NCBI GenBank assembly: GCA_964036315.1
Contig: OZ038509.1
Coordinates: 33,104,459 to 33,168,458, forward strand
Length of the DNA: 64,000 nt
Origin: Acanthosepion esculentum
Taxonomy: Eukaryota > Mollusca > Cephalopoda > Sepiida > Sepiidae
Direction: 5' to 3'
This document shows positions 12,194-26,891 of this stretch, in pieces. Below the pieces are notes generated by a model that saw only the letters and a list, made by a program, of their open reading frames with translations, made no database searches and was not told the origin of the DNA. Positions within the stretch are counted from its first letter, which is position 1, and each line of letters starts with the position of its first letter. Position numbers and translations under genes: made by a program.

Positions 12194-13910
12194 AGACAAA
12201 AGAAAAATGCTATTTTTGATAGCTTAAAGAAAAATCTGAATCCTTCTAAATACCTTATCAGAAGGTGACGTTTCACTTTCCAACATAATCCTAAATGCAC
12301 AAATATGAAGTGTGTAGGGGCATCATTATTATAAATAAATAATAATCATGAATATTTTAAATAAAATAAAACAATAACATTAAAAGTTTGTATTAAATAA
12401 ATGATGAAAATTCTCCCAGCATGCAACAAAAACTGTTCCTGTCGGAAAACAGATATCCTGCCAAAAGACGTTGAATTCAATCTCTTTGCTATCAAACTTG
12501 GAGCAGATAAAACGTCCATCTCTATCTATCTCTCTCCAGGACATTGCGTATAATAATACTAAGTATCTTTTTATTACACGCAACCTTTAAAATCACCAAA
12601 CCAAAAATACATACATCAGTATAAGAAATAAATAAACTGTATGATATTAATGTACAATTTTACATGCTCTTAGTGTTATCAATGTATATATGTTATTCCT
12701 GTGAAGTATGTTTTTATTTCCTTTGAACACGAGGTTATTTCTGCTGCTATGATGTGAGTGGCCCCACGTTGGCTTTCAATCAGTTTTGATCTGAATCCAA
12801 TAAAAATATGTGGCCAAAATGACTTAATTCATGACGACCTTCAAACTTAGTAGATTTAAAACTTTGCTTTCAACTCATATGAAACAGTTGAAAGAAATGA
12901 GTACTAGATTAGTTGCTAATTGCAAAAAGAAACGTTTACTTAGTTATTGATCAAAAAGTTTATGCCACTAGCTATAAGTTGAAGCGTGCGAATAATTTTG
13001 TTGACTATTATGTTCCTAATGTTACTGCACTTAATAAAGTTTCTAAAATGGATTATTAGTATTTATTCGGCGCCTGAGATCGTATTCTATGCTTTAATAT
13101 TTAAATGAATTATATAGTTTAAATGAAATTGATTGTATTATACAGATAATGTAAGCCTGACATATATATATTTCTATACCTGAATATAACTTTCCTTGTA
13201 GCCTTCCCAAAGTTTTGTACGGTTGGCGCTAACGATTTTAGCAATCTATGATCTGTGCCTAAAGTTAAATCTGCCCGAGTCATTGAAACTTTATTGATTG
13301 CATTTAAATTCAATTTAAGACCTTCAGGACTTTTTATTCTTCAATGATAATCGCATTTTTACCTAAGTAAAAATATTAGAAGCAGTCATTTTTTACAGAC
13401 GTTCACACTTTAAAGAGAAAAATATGTCCGTCTTGTTATTTTAATGCAAAATGTTCGCCTCTGGATCCGTTCTTTATTTAATATTAAGAATATTTAATTA
13501 AATGTATATTGGCAGTATGTTTTTCATTTTCTTTTTGTTCAACTAAAACGATGAAGTATATTTTTTCGACTTCAGTTTCACTCTATCTATCCAGTAGTAG
13601 GATAATATTTATTCTATGGATAAGATTTTGGGTTAGATTATCTAAAGTTCGGGATGATTGTTTTCGATTTGATTTTATCGTGAAGTTTTCGACTCTTTAA
13701 CAAATGCAGGAACATAAATTCAGTAAATAACCCATGTAATTCCATCTGTAGCGTGAAATCTTACGATTTTAATTTCAGTGGTTTCCAATTTTTTTTAAAA
13801 TAAACGCCGATCTTAAAGTCCATGGAATATTCCCGTTCAATCTTTGACAGTTTGGAATAGAATATGATTTAATTCATACATTTTAGCACAAAACATTTAA
13901 TTTTCAAAAA
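12194..13910. other. Unassigned AT-rich sequence
   Basis: Short frames only, without domains. No dispersed repeat from this window matches here. Confidence 0.4.
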
Positions 13911-13911
13911 C

Positions 13912-14063
13912 TGTCTATATTTCTGAGATGAGGTATTGTAATTATTTACACTAATTACATTTTTCGGACTGATGTCGTCATCTTTATCGCCGTATTCACG
14001 ACGTTTCGGTCGTTGTTTGCTCCGGCATTTTTCGAGTGATTGGAATTTCGAATCGAACCTTTT
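13912..14063 (-). repeat. SINE-1 3' half, antisense
   Basis: Starts with the reverse complement of the SINE-1 3' end (CTATATTTCTGAGATGAGGT), then CGACGTTTCGGTCGTTG and ATTGGAATTTCGAATCGAAC. It lacks the tRNA head. It faces the sense copy at 14,136, about 75 bases away, an inverted-pair layout repeated at 31.3 and 37.8 kb. Confidence 0.8.
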
Positions 14064-14135
14064 TTTTCCGTAGTCCGGCTCTGGTAAAAATGGTCACTGA
14101 GACATTAGATGTATAAGTTCCAAGAATTCATACAC

Positions 14136-14435
14136 TGATGTCTTCAAGGTCACATGGCCCAGTGGATAAAAGCTTTGGTTGAAGTAATCCAGTGACATGA
14201 GCCAAAGAGTTGCCAGTTCAATTCCTGGCTAACAAAAAGGTGAACAAAAACCTGGACAGTTGAGATATCCGAATATCTAGTGAAACTAGAACAATATACC
14301 CCGATGGACGAAATAAAGGTTTCGGTTCGAAATTCCAATTACCTGAAGAAGGTGATTGGAACGACGGTATAATGGCCGAAACGACTTGAATATGGCAACA
14401 AAGATGAGGACAACAGTCCGAACAATGTAAATAGT
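14136..14435 (+). repeat. SINE-1 copy, diverged
   Basis: Head with A box (GGCCCAGTGGATAAAAGC) and B box (CAGTTCAATTCCTGG), then AGGTTTCGGTTCGAAATTCC, ACCTGAAGAAGG, GGCCGAAACG and CAAAGATGAGGACAACAGTC. A 45-base head fragment of the same family recurs at about 14,512-14,556 (TGTCCTCAAGGGCATCTGGC). Confidence 0.85.
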
Positions 14436-14749
14436 GTATATATTTACATTTCAGTTTTTAAGAGGCTTTTTCTTCTAAGTGGCTAGTCTTTTCAGTACGT
14501 TTGTTATCATAACTCTCCCCATGTCCTCAAGGGCATCTGGCCCAGTGCATTCCCTTGTAGGCTTTATGTAGAAACCCCATTTTTGTTGTTGCTATTTTCA
14601 TCTTCATCTGTGAGTAGATTATCCAGCATTGATATTTGTTGAAACTTGACTAATGCATGGAATAATAATGCAACACAAAATGTACTTAGAACAAAATGTA
14701 TTGAAACAAGAAAGTGTACACAATATTTACATATAGTCTTTTGTATATT

Positions 14750-15385
14750 CCTTGGAAGACCGTTCCTGGAGAATGGGTTGACTAAGTCGCAGTCGGGCAG
14801 AGTCTCTAGTTGAATCTCTTGATTCGCCTCTCATGTCTTCCCGGTACCAACCATATTTATATAGTCGGTACTCCACTATGCAAATTAGGTGGATCCTACC
14901 ACAACAATATTGTATAACAGTTCAGCGCTGTTTTCTTTCTAACGAATTTTTCCTGTTTCTTATTACTTTGTATAGCTTTTCGAAGACATCATTCGCTAAT
15001 CCAATGCACGTTCGGATTGCAGTGTCGCATTTTCCATCCTCATTGCCCAGATACTTAAACTTCCTAACTTACTTATGTTAATCTCCGATTTGTAGATCGA
15101 ATGCTGGGCGCTTTCTTTTGCTGACACCCGTAAATTGTTTTCTTATAATTGTTGGTTAGTCCCCTCGCTTTCCTTTAATACCCTATCAAGGAGATCCTAT
15201 ACTTTTTTTCTCTATATGCCATCACCAATCTCATCTGCGTATCTTATATTAAGATTACTCTCACCGAGGATAAATCCTGCTAGGGTTTCCAGCTCCCTGA
15301 AGAGGTTGAACACACCCTTGACTTCTATTTTTGTGTACCTACTTCATTCATTTTTATTCCTATGTAAGCGGTTTGGACCCATTTT
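14750..15385 (-). pseudogene. RTE-type LINE reverse transcriptase relic
   Basis: The minus strand reads VKGVFNLFRELETLAGFILG, then NLNIRYADEIGDGI, where the catalytic YADD is present as YADE (about 15,224-15,242). Broken pieces resembling the thumb and C-terminal connection follow (E-S-E-G-T, KYLG-like SLSIWAMRMENATLQSERA, then a degenerate 'cysteine-free tail'). Stops and frameshifts are frequent. The pattern (NIRYADD followed by ESE) is typical of RTE-like non-LTR retrotransposons. Order and motif are clear; the clade is less certain. Confidence 0.65.
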
Positions 15386-17490
15386 AAGTACAGTCTTATT
15401 CTAACATTCTTCCCAAATAGATATAAATTTCTTTAACCATCTAAATACAATATACACTGAGTACAAGGTCACAGTAAGACAATATATTTTGAAACACGTT
15501 TACTTTCTTCTGTTTTGCCATGATTTTTTAAAAGTTTCTGTTTCAACCTCAGACTTTTGCAATAATTTGTGGTAAGAAAAAAATAAACAATCTAAAGTCG
15601 TTAACAGCTAAATACTGATTGTAACAATCTTTCACTGTTGAAAGTTATTTCCTGGGCAACGATTAAAGTCATTGAATGAGAAGAGTTATTTCAAACTCAT
15701 AAAATTATTACTGCTTTAGTGAGCAGTAAGTTAATACGTCATAAGTTAATACGTCATACTATTACAATTATCTTAAGCCTTACAAGAAATATGTGTAGCT
15801 CACTTCTCTTAAACGAAGTGCCTTGATTACTTTAAAAATCAGTGAGGCATGACAATTATAGGTCTATGGAGAATCAATTCGATTGATAGATAAAAAGATA
15901 GTGATGACTTCTAATAGAATGATGTTGATATCATTTACGTGTCCCAAATTTCACATTGGGAAATATTTTGTCGTATCAATGTACGTATATTTGATACATA
16001 TATTTTGATATCAATCTTCCATGCAGGAAAAAGCAAAAGCCAATATTCAGTAATATCAATTATGAACACGGCCACAATGTGCTGACAGTGTTTGGAAAAT
16101 ATTACTTTGTCTGTTTCACTGTTAGAAATCCCAGACTTTATATAGATTCGAAGATCAACAATAAATTTTAGACGCAAATACGCAAGCTAACATCGGCTTG
16201 TATAAATAAATTGGTGGATATGAAATATTGGTGGATATGAATATACTGCGATAGATAAAGATAAACCTAAATAGATGCAGGCAAAAAAGCAAAATAGATA
16301 AATAATAAATAAATAAAATAAAACGTAGACAGGCGTACCAATAAATGTATTTTCTACTGGTCAGTGATTCATTTATTATATTGTCTGTCAATTTTTGTGG
16401 TGTCTTTTCTTTCAATTTAATCGATATTTTATTTGTATTGTAGAAACTATAAACCCACTATTTTAGATATCGTCTGGTTCCATAGACTTTATATCTTCAA
16501 ATTCACGAGCGCGGTTTTCTATTTTGTATGCTTATGAGCTCCTTAGGAACATATTTTCTATCTTATTTTCTATATTTAGGTGGCCATTCAACTCTAGATT
16601 TAGTTTCAAATTTGCATGTTGATTTGAATCTAGCCAAGATATATTTCACAAAATCCTAGCAAGAGTTAAGGCCCTTTGCAGTTTTCCCATGGGTTTAACG
16701 AATATGATGTATTTTACTTTTGTAAACAATTGTTTCAGCGGCATCTTTCTATATTAAACGATATAAAATTCCAAGGAAAAATAATATTGAAATAAATTGT
16801 TAATGTAAGCTATTACTTGTAAAAGAAAGCGAAAAGCTATTTCATCACAAGTTAGTGTCAGCCTTAGAGAAACAAATATTTGACTCGACTTTTCAAAATT
16901 ATAATGGAAGTTGGTTCAGGTGTTTAACAATGAAGTTATATGATTATTAAATTTGGAATAAAACGTTCAATACTTATCGAAAGTCAACTCAGTTTCGTAA
17001 TTTTTCAAACACTCATCAGAACTCACGAAAAAATGATTGTATTGTATTGATTACCAAAAATCTATTTTATAAACGCATATTTATATGCTAACATTCAAAT
17101 TTGAAAAATTACGATACCCAGAGTATAACGTATTTCTTTCAACATTATTTTTAGTAGATACCAGTGTTTGAGTAGACGTTCTGCTTTTTTAACAGTGTAT
17201 TATGTTTACCAGCCTGCGCAAACAAGAAAACTTAGTGTACGAACCTGTGTTTTTATTTGTAGAGTGCTATGGTCGGTATACATAATGGACACTTTTAAAA
17301 AGCGTCTATTCAAACATGAATATATCTACAAGAATAACGCTTAAACTACTTATGGAAAATACAATAATAAGAGCCTCATCCAAATGTAAAAATGTCTAGA
17401 AATAATGGAAGCATTAATAATAGAAAAAGCAAAATCCAATATTCAATAATATCAATTATGAACACGGCCACAACGTGCTGACCATGTTTG
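15386..17490. other. Mostly unassigned; holds a direct repeat and an HHR-like core motif
   Basis: About 75 bases at 16,028-16,106 (GAACACGGCCACAATGTGCT) recur at 17,425-17,495 with few changes, so they are a dispersed repeat end. On the minus strand at 16,992-17,019 the sequence CTGATGAG...CGAAAC appears, the hammerhead-type core spacing. Nothing else recognised. Confidence 0.5.

Positions 17491-17492
<2 letters not shown>

Positions 17493-17544
<52 letters not shown>
17493..17544. repeat. (AT)n microsatellite
   Basis: Pure AT run beginning exactly where the second copy of the 75-base repeat stops. Confidence 0.95.
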
Positions 17545-17546
<2 letters not shown>

Positions 17547-17694
17547 CAAGAGGTCTTCTTATCTGGTATGTTGCTGTCATAAAATGATTTTAATATTTTA
17601 TTAGTATGTAAGTCAATAATATATATATTGCTTGTGCAGGAATATTTTTTATAGTTTTTCTATTGAACGTTTTTTGTAGTGAGTTATTGTGGTT

Positions 17695-18195
17695 AAAATG
17701 TTTATCAATTAAATTCAGAAAATATCTGCCAATATTTAGGTTAGATAGTTTGCAGAAAAGGGGAAGTTAAACCATAATATTTTTCTGCTTTTGGTTCCAT
17801 TAGTTTATTGTCTTTCAAAGATTCCTGGTAAATTAATATTTGTTTGAAGTCACTGTTATTGAGAGCTTCGTTTTCTTTTGTCATTGAAGATTTTTTGCTA
17901 GAAGATCTATTAATTCTAGTGTTTACAGTTTTAGGAATACTTCTAATTATTGAATTTGGATAGTTGGAGTTGACATTAATATAAATAGGAGTTTGAGTGT
18001 CTTTGTAAAATCGTTTAAATATGAATAGAAAGATTGAAAATGATATCTAAGAAATTATCTATTTTATGGTTAGATGAGATTTCAGTTTTAAAACCAAGGG
18101 ATTTGAAAGCCCTTATACTCTTCTGTATTCTAGATGATAGTGGACCAGTCTTTCATCAAGACCAACCTGTTTAGAATCAATAATACTACTAAGAG
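17695..18195 (-). pseudogene. Penelope-like retroelement fragment
   Basis: Minus strand reads SKQVGLDERL..., then after frameshifts FIFKRFYKDTQTPIYINVNS, NYPNSIIRSIPKTVNTRINR and SSSKKSSMTKENEALNNSDF. This is the post-palm region familiar from Penelope-like elements (the I-x-x-x-SNHPP-x-I-I-K-Q-IP-x-S-I-x-x-R-I series). Several stops, and no GIY-YIG domain retained. The assignment rests on the characteristic order NVNSNYPNSIIRSIPKTV...RIN. Confidence 0.6.
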
Positions 18196-18737
18196 TGTCA
18201 ATATATAGATCCCCACTAAATCAGCCTATTTCCATAGGCACCCATAGAATAGATGCAATCTATGCCGAGACGAAAAATCCTCATAATTAAATACAAAAAC
18301 TTTGGACAACTGTTGAAACAAAGAAATGAAATTATTTTCAAATGTTGACATAAAAACAGATTCAAATTACCCTAAAAACATTGACTTTACGAGTAATGCA
18401 CTTGTGAATTTGGTTTTTATTGTATATGGGTACAAGCGTATATGCGTGCATGTGTTCGTATATATGTATGTATGTATGTGTATATGTATTTTTATGTGCT
18501 TGTCGCACATATAGATATGGGTCAGTAGATTTATTTGATTATTTATGTGATTATCATGCAGATGCCTACATCATATTATTCGTATTATTTGTCATTATTT
18601 ATTATTATTTTTTATCTATACATTTTTGTTTCATTTGTTAATTTTTATTTATTATTTTATTTTTATTATTATTATCATAATCATTTTTATTATTAGTTAT
18701 TATCATATTTTTGTTATATATAGATATATATGTGTAT

Positions 18738-18740
<3 letters not shown>

Positions 18741-18808
<68 letters not shown>
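18741..18808. repeat. (AT)n microsatellite
   Basis: AT run. The 18,196-18,740 stretch before it is TTA/TAT-rich with no recognised feature. Confidence 0.95.
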
Positions 18809-18810
<2 letters not shown>

Positions 18811-19056
18811 AACCTTCCTATCTCTTTACCTTCCCTTATCCATTATATTAACACTTTTTTCTTCTGTTCTCTCTTCATAATGTAAACCACCAAAGATAAC
18901 TTTTCTAGGTCAATTTATTTTTGCTATTGTTTCATCGTGTATTTTTTATTTTTTATCTTTGTATATCTGCATATCCGGGATATATTGATTCCATTTCATA
19001 AAACGTAATCAATCTGATGAGATGGGTATACTTATATTCATCGAAATAAATTTTTG

Positions 19057-19059
<3 letters not shown>

Positions 19060-19098
<39 letters not shown>
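19060..19098. repeat. (AT)n microsatellite
   Basis: Short AT run of about 38 bases. Confidence 0.9.
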
Positions 19099-19101
<3 letters not shown>

Positions 19102-19247
19102 GCACTCTTGAGAGAAAGCGCGAATTTGTAAACAATGACTACTACTGCTCATACTGCAAAGCTCTTCTATGAATTGAGTCCTCTCGGGGTTTGGAATGTT
19201 TATTCGATGAATAAATACGTAAAAATCAGCCATCCTCTCTATCAGGC

Positions 19248-19322
19248 GCTGATAGCTCAGGGGTAAAATCTCCGATTGCCGCCAAATCAGTTGACACCGG
19301 CAATCGGGTGTCACGCCGCACT
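19248..19322 (+). repeat. tRNA-like SINE head (weak)
   Basis: Contains an A-box-like GATAGCTCAGGGGTAAAATC followed by a GC-richer segment with an internal dyad (CGATTGCCG / CGGCAATCG). No clear B box. Probably a decayed tRNA-derived repeat head; a true tRNA is unlikely. Confidence 0.35.
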
Positions 19323-19599
19323 AAGATACAGCAAAACAGTTTGTCTGTGGATTCTAGTAGTAATTTAATTCTTAGTGGAGATTTCTATTTACTACTAGAT
19401 AAAAAAAGTCTCACACGCAATACAGTATAGGGAGCACAACACAAATATATTAATAATCCTACTTACCACGAAAATTACCTACCTGTGCTCGGGAAAATAA
19501 ACACTATGGCTAACTTTTTCGTGCGCTTGGTCCACCAAAAATTAAAAAAATTGAATGAAAATGTACAAACTATTCATTGTCCGTCATATTTAATGCACG

Positions 19600-19634
19600 C
19601 ACGCACGCACGCACATATATATATATATATATAT
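19600..19634. repeat. (ACGC)n and (AT)n
   Basis: Five ACGC units, then a short AT run. No other feature recognised between 19,323 and 19,829. Confidence 0.85.
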
Positions 19635-19829
19635 CATTCATTTTAAAAACATTTTTATGAGATTTTTTTCTTATTGCTTAATACTTTGTTAATACAAATC
19701 AAATTTGCATCCTTTTGTTCATACGTGTTAATTTCACTGTATGATAGAAAATAGAGATAGTAACTGAAATACGTTTCGCCACTAAAAAAAAAAAACATTT
19801 ATCTAAATAAAAGATAATGTTGGGTAAAA

Positions 19830-20085
19830 TAAAAATCAAGAATTACTGTTGTTTACGTTTCGAGTATAAAATTGAAGCTAGTAAATATAGATTTGAGAAG
19901 TTCCAACAAGAAATATGCTTTTATTAAGTAGGTAATTCAAACTTTGCTTTCACAGGCCGGTCTCCTTGGCCGAACTGGTAACGGCTTGAAAAGCGTTTCC
20001 CTTGATGGAAAAATGGTGTTTCAGGTTCAATTCTTCGTGGAGGCACAATTTTTCTTCCGTAGGAGCTCTACAGAAAAAAAATCCA
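19830..20085 (+). repeat. Tandem tRNA-derived repeat, copy 1 (no Tc1 insertion)
   Basis: Contains GAATTACTGTT, GAAGCTAGTAAATATAGATT, TAGGTAATTCAAA, a Leu/Ser-like A box (CTTGGCCGAACTGGTAACGG), a degenerate B box (CAGGTTCAATTC) and GGAGGCACAATTTTTC. Copy 2 follows about 300 bases later but is split by the Tc1 element. This copy preserves the uninterrupted target site. Confidence 0.75.
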
Positions 20086-20177
20086 GCAGAGATAGATACT
20101 CAATAAAAATATCGTTTGTATTAATAAAAAAATCCTTTAAAAAATTACTGTTTACGAAACTGAAACTAGCAGATATA

Positions 20178-21776
20178 CAATGCGTAACAAATTAATATGA
20201 AGGTGATAATTTTCCATTTTGTCCAAAAACTACGCGTTGGAATTTAACGAAATTTTCATAGAATGATTGCAACAGTTATATGCGCGTGTTGTATTAAAAC
20301 TGTAAGATTCTGTGCAAGTGTAAATAAACTGCAGCCATTTGCATGAGTAACACGATACTTCAGTGTTCCAAATTATTAACGAGTGACTTCATAATCGTGC
20401 AATTGTGCGTCGCAATTGTGACTTAACCGCTTCTGAGAAGTTTGCTATAACATCTGAACTTGCAAAAGATAAATCAGCATTAGAAATTTCCAAAATGATT
20501 GAAAGGTACACCAAACTGTGAAAAAGTTTGTTGCAACGCCTACGAAAACACATAAGAGGGCCGATAAGGATCACTCGTGGGTTGTTTCCCGACGTTCTCT
20601 GTTACGAAATTAAACGTGAAGCTGTAAATAACCCAGGCCTAACCAGCGGAGAACTTTTCAGGCGCATTGGAATAATAACTGTGCCCAGAACTACTCGATG
20701 GCGTCTTCTTAAAAAGGTCGGGAATTCATTGAGACCGGTAACCATGCCTCCATTGACAAATACAGACGTACAAAAGCGTCTGAAATGGGCAGAAGATAAC
20801 ATGAAGGTTGACTTCTCGAAGGTTTTGTTCGCGGATGAATCTCGTGCTACCACTGATGGCCCTGACGGCTGGAGCAAAGGTTGGGTCGTTAACAGACGAC
20901 ATCGTCATCAACGTTTGAGACGCCAACAAAGAGGAGGGGATATCCGGATTTGCGCTGGTATTATTGGAGGTATTATGGTTGGTCTGTGGAGAGTGCCTGA
21001 CGGTATTAAAATGACGGCAGATGCTTATATAGCCTTCCTGAGAGAGCACCTTGAACCATGGTTAAAAAAAGCAAAGGATCACGCTCAGGAGAACCATCAT
21101 ATTTACGTAATCATCATATTTATGCAATTATGCAAAATAATGCACCCTCGCATGCAGCGCATAAAACTACGGAGTATCAGCAACAATTAGGTTTCTGTGG
21201 ACTTCGGAAAATGAACTGACTGCCAATTCTCCAGAATTAAACCCAATCGAAAACTTGAAGCGACGGGTTTACAAGAATGGACACCAATTTAGAAGCAAGG
21301 AATAATTTGTGGCAGGCAATAGTGAATGTATCATGGGGAATTATATCAAGGGAGATCCAGAAATTGACATGTTCCATGGACCAGCCCCTTATCCATGTCA
21401 TTTCAAGAAGAGAATCACATATCGATTATTAACCAGCTCCACTATTTTTTAGAACTCTGTATACTTGTTGATTTCTATTTATTTCATGTCGGTTATTGGA
21501 TGTAGCCATAACAATCTGTATATGAAGCAATTAAAGCGTTATTTTCTTGTTTACATGAGTTTTAATTACACCTCGCTAATAATTTGGAACAGTTATAATT
21601 GAAGTAAATTATGAAATTCACCGTAGTTTCTATGTATGTTTGCGAAACTTTACACTTTTTACAAGGCACGCGCATATAACTGTTGCCATCATTCTGTAAA
21701 AAATTCCTTACATCTCAACGTGTAGTTTTTGGAAAAATGGAAAATTGTCACCTCGTTAATAATTCGTTACACAGTG
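20178..21776 (+). mobile_element. Tc1-family DNA transposon, complete ends, 1,599 bp
   Basis: The element runs from CAATGCGTAAC to GTTACACAGTG and is flanked by TA on each side (20,176-20,177 and 21,777-21,778). The terminal inverted repeats are long, about 209 and 213 bases. Each carries an outer and an inner direct repeat sharing AAATTATTAACGAGGTG, the IR/DR layout known from Tc1 and Sleeping-Beauty-type elements. The paired tandem repeat around it supplies an internal empty-site control. The ends are well preserved, but the transposase is broken, so any mobility would need help from another copy. Confidence 0.93.
20395..21430 (+). pseudogene. Tc1-like transposase (DDE), inactive
   Basis: The element's only gene; it would bind the IR/DR ends and perform cut-and-paste. 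The N-terminal part reads RNCDLTASEKFAITSELAKD (HTH) and is then broken by an in-frame TGA near 20,519. A 220-codon frame follows with a second HTH (TSGELFRRIGIITVPRTTRW), then the first catalytic block VLFADESRATTDGPDGWSKG. The D of FADES is intact. GDIRICAGIIGGIMVGLWRV follows. A frameshift near 21,110 moves the second block out of frame, where it reads MQNNAPSHAAHKTTEY: the family's second catalytic D (QDNAPSH) is N. The final NPIEN-like block is degraded. Normal length would be about 340 residues. Confidence 0.9.
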
Positions 21777-21965
21777 TAGATTCGTAAAAGTCATTAAACA
21801 GAAAATGTAATTTCCATGAATAGGTAATTCAAATGCTCTCCGGGTGGTCTCCATGGCCGAACTGGTAGAGGTACACCCTGGCTCTACAAGTGGTTTCCTT
21901 GATGGAAAAAAGGGATGCAGGTTCGATTCCTCTCGGAGGTAGTTTTCCTTTAGTAGGACTTCTCA

Positions 21966-24252
21966 ATTTAGGTCGGTTGTTATAAATTTCACTGTTTAAT
22001 AAAATATAAAAAATAACAGGGATAACAACTCAAACATGCGTACCCACTGAAAAATAAGACGTTTATACTAATATATATATATATATGAGAGAGTTTTAAC
22101 ATTTACATCTATCCATTTACCTGAAAGTGAGTTGCAAGATATTAAGAAGTAAATCTTATTGGTTCAGGTTTATTTTATCATTTTAAATTGTGAAACCTTC
22201 CGTACATTCAAAAGATAGTTCACAGATAGATAATTCCGTGGAGTTTTTCTCTTGATTTCCTCAAATAAAAGCAGAAGCTATTGTTTAGAGTAGGTGTCTC
22301 CCTATTATCGCTGAAAAAAGACCATACTATGATGATTATTAAGAGGAAAAACCAAAGAATTTTTTAATTATATTTTAATCCCTTTTAGAACATTCGAAAA
22401 AGATTTTATTTTTTCTTGCGTCAGTGGGTGCACTATGAATTAACATTGCAAATTTTAGCATTTTTTTGTTGTGAAAGACATTAGTTTGGAAATTATTGTA
22501 ACAATTATATAATTGTTGGATTTTAATGAAATTTTCGGGATTTATTCACAAATGAATGGAATTATTTTTAGAATTTTTGTTTACATGTGTTACGCCACAC
22601 TTAATTTATAAAAACTCAAGTTATTCAACGAGATAATTTTTAGTGACTATATTAATTAAAAATAGAACTTCTTGGATAATTTTTTTTAATTCTTACGGAA
22701 AGACTTCTAAGTCTTACGGAAAATCTGGCCTGAATCGTAAAATAAAAATGCAGTAAAACTGACATTACTTAATTAGAAAGCTTTTAATTGCTTTTATGAA
22801 TAAGATATATTAAGGACACTATTGTCTTAAGAAACAAAACATTTTTTTTAAATAGAATATTGTTTTTAATTAGAATAATTTATAATGTTTCTAAATGTTA
22901 ATATTCAGTTTCAATGATGTAACTGTTATGAAATAGTGTTATTAAGTAAAAGTTTATTTACTAATCATAATTCGAAAAGCTGAGGTATTCCAGTATTTTA
23001 AAAATAATTTTGAATTGTTTCTGTATGTGTATAAACGTGCCGATTTTTGTAGATACGGTTGTTCATACCCGGCATTAGCAGAAAATAAGAGCGATAACTA
23101 TAATAAATTTAAAGCCAAAGTATCTAAAATTCAATAAAATATTCTGTTACGGATAATATTTTCCTAAATTTTTAAGATTACTGAGTACTTAAAAATTATA
23201 TATAAAAGGTGTTCACGTTATATTCAATTATTTTTTTTACAACTAAAGCCCCCATAGAACAACACTAGAGAAATATCCATTTTTGGAATATTTTTTTTTT
23301 TTAATAACGAGAATATTTTGAAATAACAGAAGGCTAAAAATGGCGATAAATTAAATTTCAGTAATTTCAAAATGAAAACTCTTTCTAATCAATTTGAATT
23401 AGTTTTGAAATAGAGCAAAGTATTTTGCTTAATGGAAATAATAAATTTAATCTATTAGTTGAAAATTAAAACTAAAATATAAGCTTCAAGAAAGATTTTT
23501 CATATTTTAAAATTCATTTTAAACGTTAGGCATCGCGAATGTATGGGGTTACCTAGTTTATGGTCAATTCTATCATTATTCATATTTAGGCAGTTAAATA
23601 ATTGACAATATTTTAAGCTTCAATGAAATTACAATTTCTATTACTGCCATGGGATCGCTGAACAGACGCCCAAATCATTCATCTGAAAAACGCAGCATAA
23701 AGAAATAGACGTTAATGCAAAAGTGTTGCATATGAAATGTATTCCACTAAAAGAGCTTTCATTGTCAGCCATAATGAGATATTAAAAATGATTTGCTATT
23801 CGAATTTTAAATAAAACTGTACACCTTACATGACATTCCCGTCTTGTTATTGATGGTTTACCCGTTAAAACCGTCTCTAAAATCCTAATGGGAGCATTAG
23901 CTTGGCACTTTCAAAAAAAATATTTCTCCTTGAGGGTAATATGTTTGAATTTGGTAGCTACCTAAGAACACAGATTGTCTGCCTAAGAAAACATCGCCGA
24001 TTACTGCTCATTCTTCGTCCACGACTTCCTCTGTTTGTGTCTTAGATGAATCGATATTGTTAGGGATTAGATCGATAATTCTCTCGCTGAATTTCTAGTA
24101 TACCAGACACATATGCATAATCAACGGAGCATACGCATTACCACTCACACATTAACAAACTTTATAACATAAATACATCAAAAATACATACACACTGCCC
24201 AAGAACCTTCACAGAAACATAAGCAAAATAAATCCAATACGCACGCACACAC

Positions 24253-24257
<5 letters not shown>
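21966..24257. other. AT-rich stretch, nothing recognised
   Basis: About 2.3 kb without long frames, clear repeats or RNA genes. Short poly-T/poly-A runs are frequent. It is the longest quiet interval in the window. Confidence 0.5.

Positions 24258-24322
<65 letters not shown>
24258..24322. repeat. (AT)n microsatellite
   Basis: AT run preceded by a short (CA)n. Confidence 0.95.
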
Positions 24323-24326
<4 letters not shown>

Positions 24327-24707
24327 GTTTGCATGCATTTACATATGTATTTGGAGAACTCGTAGACATAAATATATACAATGTGGTACTTACAAATTTT
24401 GATTATGCATATATAGTACATACGTAAAGCAAAATAGTTTGTACGAATAAGCTCTTGCATTTATTATTAAACATTATTTCGGACGATGCAATATCAAAAG
24501 AGGGACATGGCAAATACGAAAGCAATAAAAGCCGGGCTGAATATAACAATGCTAAGAGAATATTTAAGTGAACGTGAAACACAAGAACTTACACATCTAA
24601 ATGGAATTTATTTTTACGTAGACAGGTTTCATATGAAAAGAGGTCGATTTTGAACGAGATATGCTGAAAAGTAATCGGCCGGTCCTCTCCCAAACGTCTG
24701 ACCAAAT

Positions 24708-26824
<2,117 letters not shown>

Positions 26825-26891
26825 CACACGCTCTATCTCTGATATTGAGCACTTTATCCCATAAATATAGCACACTTTAAGACTATATTTC

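Larger units (their letters stand above)
20140..21965 (+). repeat. Tandem tRNA-derived repeat, copy 2 (split by Tc1)
   Basis: Left part 20,140-20,177 (AAATTACTGTTTACGAAACT, CTAGCAGATATA). Right part 21,777-21,965 (TAGATTCGTAAAAG, TAGGTAATTCAAATGC, A box CATGGCCGAACTGGTAGAGG, B box GCAGGTTCGATTCCTCT, CGGAGGTAGTTTTCC). Joining the parts across the inserted element matches copy 1. The B box here is nearly canonical. The acceptor ends do not pair well, so it is a tRNA-derived repeat and not a working tRNA gene. Confidence 0.75.

Noticed and set aside
21839..21945. A working tRNA-Leu gene
   Set aside because: Good A and B boxes, but poor acceptor pairing and membership of a tandem repeat.
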